Assembly (NCBI GenBank): GCA_005116895.1
Contig: SWDO01000021.1
Coordinates: 76,386-140,385 of the forward strand
Direction: 5' to 3'
Source: Nitrospira sp.
GTDB taxonomy: Bacteria > Nitrospirota > Nitrospiria > Nitrospirales > Nitrospiraceae
DNA length: 64,000 bases
How positions within the stretch are numbered: position 1 is the first letter of the stretch; each line of letters begins with the position of its first letter. Position numbers and translations under genes: made by a program. A model generated the notes under the pieces. The model had not been told where the DNA came from, did not search any database, and was given only the letters and a program-made list of their open reading frames with translations. Shown one piece after another: positions 47,545 to 58,169 of this stretch.

Positions 47545-48402
47545 TCACCCTCCTTCCCGTACGACAATCCGATTTTCGTACCGGAGATCCACTTCATTCC
47601 CTCCACGTCCGCGACCGTCAAAGTTCAGGGTCTTGAGTGTCGGTTTGACGCGTTGGAACCGTTCCCACTGCTCTCCAACCGTTGCCTCCCCGAACTGAAA
47701 TCGCACTCCCTGTACAAGCGCGATGAGGTTTGACGGGTTTTCGGCGTTTACTTGTAGCCGACCTTCGAAAGTTTGCCCGACCAAACGTGCAAGCTCGATG
47801 CCCGACGCGATGACCTGTTTTACCGATTCAGCCTCTTCCAGCAAACCTTTGGAATTGATGCCCGTCACAAGAGGCAACGCATCATCATCGGTCTGACCGA
47901 GCCTGGTCAGCACATGCCCCTCCGCATCAGTCAGAAAGTTCTGAGAGTCGGCACGGATGACCGCGGCTGGTTTTCGCTCAACCAGGGATATACGTAGCTC
48001 ATGAAACAGAACGCGGGTCACTTCGGCTTCTTTGACCCACGGATGAGATTCCACCTGCTCCTTAATAACGCTCGTGACAATATGGTGGAGGCCAGTGCCA
48101 GATTTCACCTTCGCAAGATCGAGCACTTTCTGCCTATCGATGTGGTGGCCTCCTTCGATTGTAATGGTCTTGATTTCTAGCAATGCTTGAAGCGCAGGGT
48201 CAGCGTATTTCACACTCATCATGATGACCCCTGCTACGAGCACCGTACCGAGTACCACGCCAATCCATCGAGTCAGGGTCTTTCGTCTGGCTGTTGCCCC
48301 CAGGTGGGCTTCCCTCCCCGCTCTCTCTCCTTGCGGATCCTTCCACTGATTTTTTCGTGGCTCCACGGGAGAAGGTCGCCGCTTTCTTCTCAAGAATCGC
48401 AT
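47545..48402 (-). CDS. ftsQ: cell division protein FtsQ/DivIB
   Basis: 285 residues: basic cytoplasmic N-terminus, single membrane helix (about 45-65), POTRA domain (about 78-150, IKTITIEGGHHIDRQKVL) and FtsQ beta domain. It links early and late divisome proteins. The ATG at 48402 is eight bases after AAGGAG; the GTG at 48411 is too close to it. The start falls just after the ddl stop. Confidence 0.95.
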   Translation of the reverse strand: MRFLRRKRRPSPVEPRKNQWKDPQGERAGREAHLGATARRKTLTRWIGVVLGTVLVAGVIMMSVKYADPALQALLEIKTITIEGGHHIDRQKVLDLAKVKSGTGLHHIVTSVIKEQVESHPWVKEAEVTRVLFHELRISLVERKPAAVIRADSQNFLTDAEGHVLTRLGQTDDDALPLVTGINSKGLLEEAESVKQVIASGIELARLVGQTFEGRLQVNAENPSNLIALVQGVRFQFGEATVGEQWERFQRVKPTLKTLNFDGRGRGGNEVDLRYENRIVVREGG

Positions 48403-48407
48403 CACAC

Positions 48408-49385
48408 TCACTCCTTCGGCACTACCTGCGCAAAGCGATTCGCACGATCGAGGGCCGACTGCAGAATCCGTTCGACTAAAGCATCGTACGCAATCCCAAC
48501 TTGAGCTGCGGCCATGGGCAAAAGACTAGTCTCCGTCATGCCGGGAACCGTATTGATCTCCAAGACATAGGGTCGACCTCTCGGAGTGATCCGAAAATCC
48601 ACGCGAGCAGCCCCTTCGCACTCCAACGCCTCGTAGGTTCGCCTCGCCAATTCACTGATGTGGCGCATCACCTTGAGAGGGAACGGAGCGGGACAGAGAT
48701 ACTGAGTTTTGCCCTTCTGATACTTTGCCGAAAAGTCGTAAAATCCATCAGGCGCCACGATTTCAATGGCAGGGAGCACGGTGGGTGCTTCCGCCGTTGT
48801 TCCCAGAATGGAAACAGCAGCTTCATGTCCGGGAATATAGCTCTCCACCATCGCCTCTGGATCATAACGATGCGCCAGAGCGAGCGCCTCCTTCCATTGG
48901 GTGCGGCGACGCACAATCGTCACCCCGATCGTGGAACCCTGCGAAACCGGCTTGACGACAATCGGCAATTTCAGTTTGGTCTGCCTCAGAACCTTCGCCA
49001 ATGACGCCCCATCACATTCGCGCACAACAGTTCCGGTAGGCAGTGGGACACCATGTGCGGCCAGTAGCATTTTCGTGGCCGCCTTATGCATGCCTACGGC
49101 ACTCGCACGCACACCGGACCCGGTATAGGGAATTCCCAACGTCTCGAGAAATCCCTGGATGGTTCCGTCTTCGCCGCCGGGTCCGTGCAACGAGAGAAAC
49201 GCAATGGCGACTTTCTGATCCTCCAAATCTCGATGCAGACGATCGGTGACGTCGATGGTCACCGCATCGTATCCTCGACGGATCAGGGCCTGATGAACAG
49301 CATGACCAGTCTTGAGTGAAATATTCCGCTCTGAAGATCGTCCTCCCATGAGCACGCCGATCCGAGCATTTGTTAGACAACCCAT
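48408..49385 (-). CDS. ddl: D-alanine--D-alanine ligase
   Basis: 325-residue ATP-grasp enzyme making the D-Ala-D-Ala dipeptide used by MurF. GVLMGGRSSERNISLKTG at the N-terminus, LHGPGGEDGTIQG, VKPVSQGSTIGV, and FRITPRGRPYVLEINTVPGMT with the Mg ligands. Active-site Tyr versus Phe (D-Ala versus D-Lac preference) was not resolved by eye. It lies between murB and ftsQ, a conserved dcw position. Confidence 0.97.
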   Translation of the reverse strand: MGCLTNARIGVLMGGRSSERNISLKTGHAVHQALIRRGYDAVTIDVTDRLHRDLEDQKVAIAFLSLHGPGGEDGTIQGFLETLGIPYTGSGVRASAVGMHKAATKMLLAAHGVPLPTGTVVRECDGASLAKVLRQTKLKLPIVVKPVSQGSTIGVTIVRRRTQWKEALALAHRYDPEAMVESYIPGHEAAVSILGTTAEAPTVLPAIEIVAPDGFYDFSAKYQKGKTQYLCPAPFPLKVMRHISELARRTYEALECEGAARVDFRITPRGRPYVLEINTVPGMTETSLLPMAAAQVGIAYDALVERILQSALDRANRFAQVVPKE

Positions 49386-49405
49386 CGTTACAACGACTCC
49401 CTTCG

Positions 49406-50356
49406 CTACACTTCACCCACGACCTTCAATTCCAACTCCAATTTGATCCCGGTCTTTCGCATAATTCCCGTGCGTATCTTCTTGATCAGCGAGAGGACGT
49501 CAGAGGCACTGGCCTGTCCTTGATTCACAATAAAATTGGCATGCTTTGTCGAAACCTGCGCATCACCGACGGATGTGCCCTTGAACCCTGTCGCTTCAAC
49601 GACTCGCCCTGCCGAATCGTTCAGCGGATTCTTGAACACACAGCCGGCGCTCGGTAGCGTGAGCGGCTGCGTATCACGGCGGTAGTGGAGATAGTCTTTC
49701 ACGACCTTTTCGATATCTGCTCGCACTCCTGACCTCAGTTGCAGCCATACTCCGACCACCACACCCAGCGGCAATGTCGCCCGACGATACCCAAATTCGA
49801 TCGTCTCTGCGGGACAGTCCATCAGTGCGCCTTTCGGCGACACAATCCGAACGGCTTTCACTGAGTCTTTCATCTCACCGAGTCGTGTCCCTGCGTTCAT
49901 GACGACACAGCCTGCGACAGTGCCAGGGATACCGGCCGCCCACTCCAATCCCGCCAGAGACCGGCGGATGGCATGGCCAATCAGGGTCGGCATGCCGACA
50001 CCGCCTTCGGCATACAACACGGATCCTGGTTCTTCTTTGATCGCGCGTAATTTCCTCAAACTCACCACCACACCCCGAATGCCTTTGTCCCGAACCAGGA
50101 GGTTGGTGCCACCCAACACAAAGATCGGAAGTTTCTGCTCATGCGTCTGCCTGACGAGCTGGACGACATCCTCCACGTCTGCCGGCTCCACCAACACATC
50201 AGCTGGGCCACCGATGTGGAATGACGTATACTCTCTAAGCGGCGCATTGAAGCGAACCACCCCTCGAACGTCGGCCACGGCAGACTCCAATCTGCGCTGC
50301 GTCCGCATTGGTCGTCCCTTCGTTCCAACTGTGTGCATCAATGCACCATGGGCCAT
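49406..50356 (-). CDS. murB: UDP-N-acetylenolpyruvoylglucosamine reductase
   Basis: 316 residues, FAD enzyme reducing enolpyruvyl-UDP-GlcNAc to UDP-MurNAc. FHIGGPADVLV and VLGGTNLLVRDKGIRGVV are the FAD-binding blocks; GIPGTVAGCVVMNAG and the catalytic Ser in PSAGCVFKNP mark the type IIa (short) form. The ATG overlaps the murC stop in TGATG. Translation might also start at a downstream ATG (MRTQRRL). Confidence 0.96.
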   Translation of the reverse strand: MAHGALMHTVGTKGRPMRTQRRLESAVADVRGVVRFNAPLREYTSFHIGGPADVLVEPADVEDVVQLVRQTHEQKLPIFVLGGTNLLVRDKGIRGVVVSLRKLRAIKEEPGSVLYAEGGVGMPTLIGHAIRRSLAGLEWAAGIPGTVAGCVVMNAGTRLGEMKDSVKAVRIVSPKGALMDCPAETIEFGYRRATLPLGVVVGVWLQLRSGVRADIEKVVKDYLHYRRDTQPLTLPSAGCVFKNPLNDSAGRVVEATGFKGTSVGDAQVSTKHANFIVNQGQASASDVLSLIKKIRTGIMRKTGIKLELELKVVGEV

Positions 50357-51846
50357 CAAGCAGACTCGAGCCGTGCAAGAATCCCGGTTCCAGCCTTCCA
50401 GATATCGCCCGCCCCCAACGTAAGAACGAGATCACCCGGTCTGAGATGAGGCAATACCTGATCCGGTAACGTTTCTTTGCGCTCGAGGAAGGTCACAGAT
50501 GGATGTCCTGCCGACTTGATCGTTTCGGCGAGGGCCGCTCCAGAAACTCCCGGTATCGGTGATTCACCGGCCGGATAAATTTCTGTCATGAACAGCATGT
50601 CAGCGTGCGCAAAGGCATCCGCAAACTCTCCAATGCAATCCCGCGTCCGGCTATATCGATGCGGCTGGAACAGAACCACCAATCGACGGTCCCAGCCCTG
50701 CTTGGCAGCCGCAAGAGTTGCTTTCACCTCAGTGGGATGATGGCCATAATCGTCGACAACCATGATGCCACCGGCTTCGCCTCGCAAATGAAACCGCCGT
50801 TCGACTCCCGTAAAGGCCGCCAACCCTTTGCGAATGAGGTCTACAGGAATCTCTAGCTCGATGCCGATCGCAATGGCCACCAGCGCATTGGACACGTTGT
50901 GGATCCCCGGCACAGCCAAGCGAAAGGGACCAAGATTCTTCCCGCGAAAATGCGCCCGGAACTCGGCACTCCATTGCTTCAGACTGACGTCGGTTGCCTT
51001 GAAATCAGGTGCCACCCCATCCCGATCCCGAAGCCCGTAGGTGTGATACCGCTTGACCAAGCGAGGGAACAGTGCGGCCAGGCGATCATCATCGGCACAC
51101 AGGACCGCCACGCCGTAAAACGGTATTTTATTGATGAATTCCAGAAAGCTGTCGTTGATGCGTTCCATCGACCCATAATGATCAAGGTGCTCACGGTCCA
51201 GATTGGTCACCGCAACGATCGTCGGAGAGAGGCGAAGAAACGATCCATCACTTTCATCCGCCTCCGCTACGAGCAAGTCACCTCGTCCAAGCCGTGCATG
51301 GCTGCCCAAGGCATTGACCTTGCCTCCAATCACCATTGTGGGGTCGAGGCCACCTTGCGCCAACACGTTTGCGACCATTGATGTCGTCGTGGTCTTTCCA
51401 TGGGCACCGGCGATGGCGACTCCAAACTTCAGACGCATCAGCTCCGCCAACATCTCCGCCCGCGGAATCACAGGAATCTGTTTGCTCTTCGCCACCACAA
51501 CTTCCGGGTTACTCGCCGCCACGGCGGAGGAGATGACCACGACTTGCGCCTCTCCCACATTGGACTCCTGATGCCCAATGAACACTTTCCCACCGAGTTC
51601 TTCCAGTCGCCTCGTCGTCTCCGAAACGTTCAGATCTGAACCGGTCACCTTGTATCCCATCGTGAGCAGCACTTCTGCGATGCCACTCATGCCGGCCCCG
51701 CCGATTCCGACGAGATGAATCTGCTGTATTTTTCGAAAAAGTGTCATGCGAGCCTGCCTTTGTCGTGCCGCTGAAGGCTGTGATCGAATCCCCTGTTCAC
51801 CAACAACACTAACCTCCGGTCGCTCGAGTAGATTGGTTGATGTCAT
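50356..51846 (-). CDS. murC: UDP-N-acetylmuramate--L-alanine ligase
   Basis: 496 residues. NADP-like N-terminal domain [19 protein letters not shown] loop [22 protein letters not shown] and [12 protein letters not shown], giving the standard three-domain Mur ligase that adds L-Ala to UDP-MurNAc. The start at 51846 has an ideally placed GGGAG and overlaps the end of murG by 38 bases, giving a 33-residue extension before MTLFRKIQ. The ATG at 51747 would give the usual length and cannot be excluded. Confidence 0.96.
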   Translation of the reverse strand: MTSTNLLERPEVSVVGEQGIRSQPSAARQRQARMTLFRKIQQIHLVGIGGAGMSGIAEVLLTMGYKVTGSDLNVSETTRRLEELGGKVFIGHQESNVGEAQVVVISSAVAASNPEVVVAKSKQIPVIPRAEMLAELMRLKFGVAIAGAHGKTTTTSMVANVLAQGGLDPTMVIGGKVNALGSHARLGRGDLLVAEADESDGSFLRLSPTIVAVTNLDREHLDHYGSMERINDSFLEFINKIPFYGVAVLCADDDRLAALFPRLVKRYHTYGLRDRDGVAPDFKATDVSLKQWSAEFRAHFRGKNLGPFRLAVPGIHNVSNALVAIAIGIELEIPVDLIRKGLAAFTGVERRFHLRGEAGGIMVVDDYGHHPTEVKATLAAAKQGWDRRLVVLFQPHRYSRTRDCIGEFADAFAHADMLFMTEIYPAGESPIPGVSGAALAETIKSAGHPSVTFLERKETLPDQVLPHLRPGDLVLTLGAGDIWKAGTGILARLESA

Positions 51847-52930
51847 GTGTCACTCCCATGAGCGTGTAACATTCACCGACGATCACTTCGCCGGCATCAA
51901 TTCGTCTCATCTCCACACTCTTCCGTTGCATTGTCCTCAGCCGTTGCGGATCCGACAAGACAGCGTGGATCATCTCACTCAGTTTTACTCCGGTGAGATC
52001 GGCCTGCGGAAACACAATGGCTCCTCCCGCTGCCTCCATCGCCCGTGCATTCTTCATCTGATGATCATAGATCGCCGTCGGCAACGGAATCAGAATCGCA
52101 GCTTTTCCGCAGGCCGTCAGTTCGGCGATGGTCATCGCGCCAGCACGCGCCACCACCAGATCGGCTGCCCGAAGAACAGCCGGCATATCGTAGAGAAACG
52201 GGACAATCTTGGCGTGGATACCCAATGTCCGATACGTTTCACTGACTCGCTCGTAATCTCCCTCGCCCGTCTGATGCGTGATGGTCAGGCCTGGAAACCG
52301 TTGGCTCAGCAGGGGCAATCCTTCCAATACCGCGCTGTTGATGGCCCTAGCCCCCTGGCTCCCACCAAAAATCAGCAGGTGCTGGCCACCCTGCTTGGTT
52401 GGCGCGCTGTTGTCTGGTTGCACCAAAAACTCCTGTCGAATCGGTGTCCCGACGACGCGCACCTTCCGCCGATCAAAGGAAGTCCCTGCCGACTCAAATG
52501 CCAAAAAAATCCGCTGCGCAAAAGGAGCGACGACTTTGTTGGCCAATCCGGGATAGGCATTTGGCTCCAGAATCACCCGGGCAATTCCTTTCAAGGCAGC
52601 AGCAGCTAACATGGTCGGACTCGTGTAGCCCCCCACCCCGATCACGAGATCAGCCTGCCGCCGCTGCAGAAGTTCCAGTGATTGCCAAATCCCAACAGGC
52701 ACGGAAAAGACTCCCCGCATGACATCCAGTAGCCCCTTTCCCATCACCGGCTTGGCGGTAATCATAGCCAGTTCAAACCCTTCATGCGCGAGGACCTTCG
52801 ATTCGACCCCTCGTGTCGTCCCAACAAACAGAATCTTCGTAGAAGGGTCACGACGCTGAAATTCACGAGCCAATGCCACCGCTGGATACAGATGCCCACC
52901 GGTCCCTCCGGCGGCGATCACAATGGTCAT
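51809..52930 (-). CDS. murG: undecaprenyl-PP-MurNAc-pentapeptide GlcNAc transferase
   Basis: 373 residues, GT28 enzyme at the inner face of the membrane converting lipid I to lipid [42 protein letters not shown] and the UDP-GlcNAc signature [26 protein letters not shown]. It starts at MTIVIA, overlapping ftsW by 4 bases. Confidence 0.97.
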   Translation of the reverse strand: MTIVIAAGGTGGHLYPAVALAREFQRRDPSTKILFVGTTRGVESKVLAHEGFELAMITAKPVMGKGLLDVMRGVFSVPVGIWQSLELLQRRQADLVIGVGGYTSPTMLAAAALKGIARVILEPNAYPGLANKVVAPFAQRIFLAFESAGTSFDRRKVRVVGTPIRQEFLVQPDNSAPTKQGGQHLLIFGGSQGARAINSAVLEGLPLLSQRFPGLTITHQTGEGDYERVSETYRTLGIHAKIVPFLYDMPAVLRAADLVVARAGAMTIAELTACGKAAILIPLPTAIYDHQMKNARAMEAAGGAIVFPQADLTGVKLSEMIHAVLSDPQRLRTMQRKSVEMRRIDAGEVIVGECYTLMGVTHDINQSTRATGG

Positions 52931-54138
52931 CGTCGCCGCACCAAACCGCGCCCACTCCTTTGTCCCATCTCCTCCTGCCCTGCCTGTCGATCCCGCGAGA
53001 TATTTAGCAAGATCCCCACTCCTACCAGACTCATGACCAAGGAGGATCCCCCGTAACTGACGAACGGCAATGTCAGTCCTTTGGTCGGCAAGAGTCCCGT
53101 GACCACAGAGGCGTTGATTAACGCTTGAACGGTAATGAGCAACGTGATCCCCATGCCGAGATACCGGCCAAACGGCATTTGTGCGCGCGCCGCGATCTGA
53201 AAGCCGCGGATGGCGAACACAGCAAAGAGTAGAATAATGATTCCTGCACCTACCAATCCAAGCTCCTCGCCCATCAACGCCAAGACAAAATCGGTGTGGG
53301 CTTCTGGGAGGAAAAAGAGCTTTTGTTTGCCCTCGCCCAACCCAACTCCGAACAATCCCCCGCTGCCAAACGCAAGCAACGATTGATTGATCTGAAAACC
53401 CGATCCAGTCGGATCTTGCTCCGGATTGAGAAACGCAAGAAGCCGCTTCCAGCGATAGGGCGACAGCCAAATCAATACCGCCATCGCCACCAGCGCCACT
53501 GGTACGAGCCTGAAGAGATGGGATATTCGCGCCCCGCCAAGAAATAACATCCCCGCTGTAACCAATCCGATCACCACGATGGTTCCAAGATCTGGTTCCC
53601 GTAGAACCAACGCGCTGAGGAGACCGACCACCGCAACCGCCGGCATGACCCCATCGCGAAAACTCTGGAGCCGATCCTCCTTTTTGGCCAGATACGCCGC
53701 GAGATAAATCACGGTGACCAGCTTGACCATTTCGACCGGCTGAATTGAAATCGGTCCAAGGCGCAGCCATCGTCTGGCCCCCTTGATCTCCACCCCGACC
53801 GACGGAATCAACACCAGGACCAACAACACGGTGATAAGACCAAGAAGCGGAAGTGCCAATCGCTTCCACCACACATAGTCGATCCGAGACACCACATGGA
53901 GAAGTGCTAGCCCGAATGCTAGCCACGCTAGTTGTCGCTTCAGAAAGTACCACGAGTCGTGAAAGCGCTTGTTTTCTCCAGCCACCACGGCGCTTGCGCT
54001 GAACACCATCACTAGACCCACGAGCGCCAGGGTCACGGTGACGATCAACAAGAGATGATCGAACGTCACCTGCTTCGTGGCCTTCGGGCTGAGAGTGGAC
54101 CATGGCAGCGTCAGGGTCCCTGCAGATCTCTGCGCCAT
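52927..54138 (-). CDS. ftsW: septal peptidoglycan polymerase FtsW (SEDS)
   Basis: 403 residues with about ten membrane helices; SEDS-family glycosyltransferase partner of FtsI. KRQLAWLAFGLALL near the second helix, the extracellular loop with LRLGPISIQPVEMVKLV, and the C-terminal GLLPTKGLTLPFVSYGGSSLVMSLVGVG signature. It is preceded by murD with a 35-base gap and overlaps murG. Confidence 0.96.
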   Translation of the reverse strand: MAQRSAGTLTLPWSTLSPKATKQVTFDHLLLIVTVTLALVGLVMVFSASAVVAGENKRFHDSWYFLKRQLAWLAFGLALLHVVSRIDYVWWKRLALPLLGLITVLLVLVLIPSVGVEIKGARRWLRLGPISIQPVEMVKLVTVIYLAAYLAKKEDRLQSFRDGVMPAVAVVGLLSALVLREPDLGTIVVIGLVTAGMLFLGGARISHLFRLVPVALVAMAVLIWLSPYRWKRLLAFLNPEQDPTGSGFQINQSLLAFGSGGLFGVGLGEGKQKLFFLPEAHTDFVLALMGEELGLVGAGIIILLFAVFAIRGFQIAARAQMPFGRYLGMGITLLITVQALINASVVTGLLPTKGLTLPFVSYGGSSLVMSLVGVGILLNISRDRQAGQEEMGQRSGRGLVRRR

Positions 54139-54173
54139 TGGTAAGTATCAATTCTCCTCTGCCTCGCCGTCAG

Positions 54174-55589
54174 CTACGCGGGCAACAATTGCACGAGTGC
54201 TTTAAACTGACGGCCTCGATCCTGGTAATCCACAAACATATCGAAACTGGCACAGGCCGGCGACAGCAACACCACCTCGCCGACACCGGCTCCCGCTGCC
54301 GCAAACTCAATGGCCTGCTTCAAGGTCTCAGCTCGTTCGACCGCCTGATAGCCTTCCATCGCCTTCGCAATCAGCGGCGCCGCTTCACCGATCAGAAGGA
54401 GTCGCTTCACTCTCTGTCGAATGGCGGGAGCTAACCGAGAAAAATCTCCGCCCTTGTCTCGCCCCCCGGCGATCAGCCAAATCGGCTGCTCGATACTTTC
54501 CAACGCTTTGAGAGTCGCGTCCACATTGGTCCCTTTCGAGTCGTTGATAAAGCAGGTGCCTCGGCGCTCACGAACCACCTCCAACGCATGTTCCAAGCCA
54601 GGAAACTCTCTAAGAACCTGACGAACAACACTGAGAGGGCACCCGCCCAGCAGTGCGTAAGTAGCAGCCACCATGGCATTCTCGATGTTGTGATTGCCGA
54701 TGATCTTGATCTCGCTCCGAGCACAGATCTCCTGAGTCTGGCCTCCAATGGTGGTCATAAGGCGATCTCGATCGAGATAAGTCCCTCCGCCCAAATCGGA
54801 CGGTAACCTCTGAGTTCTTGTGAAACCCAGTACACGGGCCCTCGCACTTCGCCGCAACGGAGCCACTCTTGAATCATCCAGATTGAAGAGGGCATAGTCG
54901 GACGGAGTTTGATTCTCAAAAATTCTGTTTTTCGCCGCGATGTATTCGTCGATCGACTCATAGCGATCCTGATGGTCCACCGTCACGTTGAGAATCGCGG
55001 CAATCCATGGATGAAACTGCTCCACGGTTTCCAGTTGGAAGCTGGACACTTCCGCCACCAACGCGTCATACGGGCATGGGCGGCCCGCCTTCATGGCTTG
55101 CAGCGAGTGTAGGGAGGCCTCACTGATCGCTGTGCCCAAATTCCCGCCGACAAATACCCTTTTTCCACTCTCTTGCAACATCTTCCCAGTCAGCGTGACC
55201 GTCGTGCTCTTTCCATTCGTACCGGTCAGAGCCAGAATTGGAGCGGAAAGAAACCTCGATGCCAGATCGAGTTCACTGATGACCTTCACACCTCGGTGGC
55301 GAACGCGCTCAAGGGCCTCCAACCGATAGGGGACTCCCGGACTAATGACGACGAGTTCGGCTGTATCGAGAGCCGATTCATAATCCCCGCCTAGAACGAT
55401 ACGCGTCGTCGCCTGATCCAGCGACTCAAGCACACCGAGTAACTCTCCTCGATCCTTTCGATCGGCCAGCGTCACCACCGCGCCGACTTCCTGGAGTAGG
55501 CGGGCGGCGGCCACGCCACTCCGTGCCAATCCGACAACTGTGACGCGAGCTCCTGCCAACTGCATGGTGTCCACTCCCACCATCTCCAT
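54174..55589 (-). CDS. murD: UDP-N-acetylmuramoylalanine--D-glutamate ligase
   Basis: 471 residues. [18 protein letters not shown] loop [22 protein letters not shown] and [17 protein letters not shown] are classic MurD blocks. The start at 55589 overlaps the mraY stop (TAATG); an internal ATG at 55565 (MQLAGARV), with GGGAG eight bases before it, may be the real one. Confidence 0.97.
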   Translation of the reverse strand: MEMVGVDTMQLAGARVTVVGLARSGVAAARLLQEVGAVVTLADRKDRGELLGVLESLDQATTRIVLGGDYESALDTAELVVISPGVPYRLEALERVRHRGVKVISELDLASRFLSAPILALTGTNGKSTTVTLTGKMLQESGKRVFVGGNLGTAISEASLHSLQAMKAGRPCPYDALVAEVSSFQLETVEQFHPWIAAILNVTVDHQDRYESIDEYIAAKNRIFENQTPSDYALFNLDDSRVAPLRRSARARVLGFTRTQRLPSDLGGGTYLDRDRLMTTIGGQTQEICARSEIKIIGNHNIENAMVAATYALLGGCPLSVVRQVLREFPGLEHALEVVRERRGTCFINDSKGTNVDATLKALESIEQPIWLIAGGRDKGGDFSRLAPAIRQRVKRLLLIGEAAPLIAKAMEGYQAVERAETLKQAIEFAAAGAGVGEVVLLSPACASFDMFVDYQDRGRQFKALVQLLPA

Positions 55590-56665
55590 TACCTCAACTT
55601 GAGCGTGCTCAAACTCAATAGCGCCAACAAAATGGCAATGATCCAGAGACGCACCACGACTTTCGGCTCCTCCCAGCCTTTCATCTCAAAGTGGTGGTGG
55701 ATTGGGGCCATGAGGAATATTCGCTTCCCTCGGGATTTGAATGAGGCAACTTGGAAAATGACCGAGACGGCCTCGATCACGAAAACACCGCCGACCATGA
55801 GCAACAACAGCTCATGCTTGCTGATGACCGCTACCGTCCCAAGGGCCGCCCCGAGCGGGAGCGAACCGACATCGCCCATAAAGACCGAGGCCGGATAGGT
55901 GTTGAACCAAAGGAACCCAAGACTCGAACCCAGGATGGCCGCCGTAAAGACCGCCAACTCTCCGGCTCCGTCGATGTGTGGGATCAGAAGGTATTCCGAC
56001 ATCAATCGGTGACCAGTTACGTAAGCAACCACGGTGTACGCCAATGCCGCAATCATCACAGGACCGATCGCCAGCCCATCAAGACCATCAGTGAGGTTCA
56101 CGGCGTTGGAACAACCGACGATCACCAACACGGCAAAGACAACATAAAACCATCCCAAATCAGGGGTGAAACTCTTAAAAAATGGCACACTCAGTTTCGT
56201 GCTGTAGCCAGGCATTGAGTACAAAATCAGCGCGACGATGAGCGCGACGACTATTTGAGCTGTGAATTTTTGCGATGCGGAAAGCCCCTTCGATCGGGCC
56301 TTGATGAATTTCAGATAGTCATCCGCAAACCCTATGGCACAAAACCCCAGTGTCGCAACAAGAACCAGCCAGATGTGGGAACGCGAGATATCAGCCCAGA
56401 GCAGCGTGGACAACGTGACTGCGAAAATGATGAGGATGCCGCCCATCGTGGGCGTCCCACTTTTAGCGAGATGTCGCTTCGGTCCGTCATCACGTATCTG
56501 CTGCCCTAACTTAATTTCTTGAAGCTTGCGAATCACCCACGGCGCGAGTACGAAGGCGATCAGAAACGCTGTGACCGCGGCATAAATGATGCGAAAGCTC
56601 TGATACCGAAAGACATTCAGAAACGAAAATTCTTTATGGAATGGATAGAGCCAGATATACAGCAT
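55589..56665 (-). CDS. mraY: phospho-N-acetylmuramoyl-pentapeptide transferase
   Basis: 358 residues, about ten helices, making lipid [15 protein letters not shown] start, PTMGGILI, the DDYLKF Asp pair, [13 protein letters not shown] and [13 protein letters not shown] (HHH motif) are all present. Between murF and murD as in standard clusters. Confidence 0.98.
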   Translation of the reverse strand: MLYIWLYPFHKEFSFLNVFRYQSFRIIYAAVTAFLIAFVLAPWVIRKLQEIKLGQQIRDDGPKRHLAKSGTPTMGGILIIFAVTLSTLLWADISRSHIWLVLVATLGFCAIGFADDYLKFIKARSKGLSASQKFTAQIVVALIVALILYSMPGYSTKLSVPFFKSFTPDLGWFYVVFAVLVIVGCSNAVNLTDGLDGLAIGPVMIAALAYTVVAYVTGHRLMSEYLLIPHIDGAGELAVFTAAILGSSLGFLWFNTYPASVFMGDVGSLPLGAALGTVAVISKHELLLLMVGGVFVIEAVSVIFQVASFKSRGKRIFLMAPIHHHFEMKGWEEPKVVVRLWIIAILLALLSLSTLKLR

Positions 56666-56679
56666 AGCCTGAATGACCG

Positions 56680-58128
56680 TTAGGACGCCTTTCTTGTCGT
56701 ATGTGTTGCTCCTTGAAGCGCATCAGCGACAAGCTCTAATTTCATCCCGCGCGATGCTTTGATCAGCACGGTATCACCCGGCTTCACAAAGGTTTTTATG
56801 GCGGCGCATGCCGCGCGCGCATCCGGGACTTCGAGAATATGGGCTTGATCCAGTCCTGCCTGCTTCGCCCCTTTGGCGAGGCTCCGCCCCAATAGTCCAC
56901 AGGCTACGAGCTGATCAATGCCGTGGCGTGCCACGAATCCGCCGACTTCCTCATGCATCTGAGCGGCATTCGGGCCAAGTTCCAGCATATCGCCAAGCAC
57001 GGCGATTCTCTTTCGTTTTGCCCCTGTTTGCGCGAGCAACTGCACGGCTGCTTTCATGGAGGCCGGGTTGGCATTGTAACAGTCGATGATCAACTTCACG
57101 CCCTGACTCACTCGCACCTGCGACCGCATGGCAGCAGGCCGGAAACGGGACAGTCCCTGAGCGATCACCCCTCCAGCCAAGCCCAAAATCGAACCGACCG
57201 CTCCTGCGGCCAAGGCATTGGTGACGTTGTGGTCTCCTTGCACTCGAATATGAACCGCAGCATGACGCACCGCTCCAGGAAGCAGAAGACGAAAGATCGT
57301 CCCATTGCGCCCGTCAGACTTCAGATCCACGGCACGGACGTCAGCCTTTGATGAAAAACCAAACGACACCACACGACAGCGAGCTCGCGCAGCAAGGTAG
57401 TCGTAATACGAATCATCCGCGTTCAGGATTGCAACTCCATCAGAAGGAAGCAGATCGAGCATCTCCGCCTTTGCCTGAGCTGACACGTCCATCGTGCCGA
57501 AAAACTCTAAATGGTCGGGGCCGATGTTCGTAATGATCCCGATCGTGGGGCGAACTATTTCACACAGCCTAGTGGTCTGACCGAGATTGTCGACTCCCAT
57601 CTCGATAACCGCTCCCTTGTGTCGCTCATTAAGGCGAAGCAGCGTCTGCGGGACGCCCACACGGTTATTCAAATTCCCTTCCGTCTTGAGAATCTTCCAG
57701 CGATGGGCCATGACACTGGCGACCATTTCTTTCGTCGTCGTCTTACCGTTGCTTCCCGTCACGGCAACGACAGGAATGTGAAATCGGCTTCGGTGATGTG
57801 CAGCCAGCTGTTGATAGACATGGAGTGGATCGCGGACCCCGAGGATAAATGGCTGGGCCCGCTTCGAACCACGCTTCAAGGAAATCCCCGACACATCGTA
57901 GGAATCGAGCACGATCGCTCCAACCGCCCCGCGTGAGAATGCCGTCGCCACAAAGTCATGGCCGTCGAATCGATCTCCCTGGAGCGCAAGAAAGAGATCA
58001 CCAGGCTGAAGAGAGCGAGTATCGAGGCTGATTCCACGGATACGCTGTTTCGCCCAACTCACCCCATCGCTAGCCAAGACTTTAGCGCTGATCACTTCCC
58101 GCAATTCTTCGACAGTAAACAGTGTCAT
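56680..58128 (-). CDS. murF: UDP-MurNAc-tripeptide--D-alanyl-D-alanine ligase
   Basis: 482 residues. ATP loop VTGSNGKTTTKEMVA, the AAH-rich hinge, NADDSYYDYL, DCYNANPASMKAAV (carbamoyl-Lys region shifted as in MurF) and GDMLELG. It adds the D-Ala-D-Ala made by Ddl. I use the ATG at 58128 (MTLFTVEEL); a GTG six codons upstream is open. Confidence 0.97.
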   Translation of the reverse strand: MTLFTVEELREVISAKVLASDGVSWAKQRIRGISLDTRSLQPGDLFLALQGDRFDGHDFVATAFSRGAVGAIVLDSYDVSGISLKRGSKRAQPFILGVRDPLHVYQQLAAHHRSRFHIPVVAVTGSNGKTTTKEMVASVMAHRWKILKTEGNLNNRVGVPQTLLRLNERHKGAVIEMGVDNLGQTTRLCEIVRPTIGIITNIGPDHLEFFGTMDVSAQAKAEMLDLLPSDGVAILNADDSYYDYLAARARCRVVSFGFSSKADVRAVDLKSDGRNGTIFRLLLPGAVRHAAVHIRVQGDHNVTNALAAGAVGSILGLAGGVIAQGLSRFRPAAMRSQVRVSQGVKLIIDCYNANPASMKAAVQLLAQTGAKRKRIAVLGDMLELGPNAAQMHEEVGGFVARHGIDQLVACGLLGRSLAKGAKQAGLDQAHILEVPDARAACAAIKTFVKPGDTVLIKASRGMKLELVADALQGATHTTRKAS

Positions 58129-58169
58129 CTGGATACTTCCACGCACCGACCACCCTCTGCATCCATAGA

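Noticed and set aside
52931-54151. Minus-strand frame extending the murG reading frame about 400 codons upstream
   Set aside because: The extension is an out-of-frame translation of ftsW, which is unmistakable in another frame. MurG starts at its usual MTIVIAAGG, so this is not a fusion protein.
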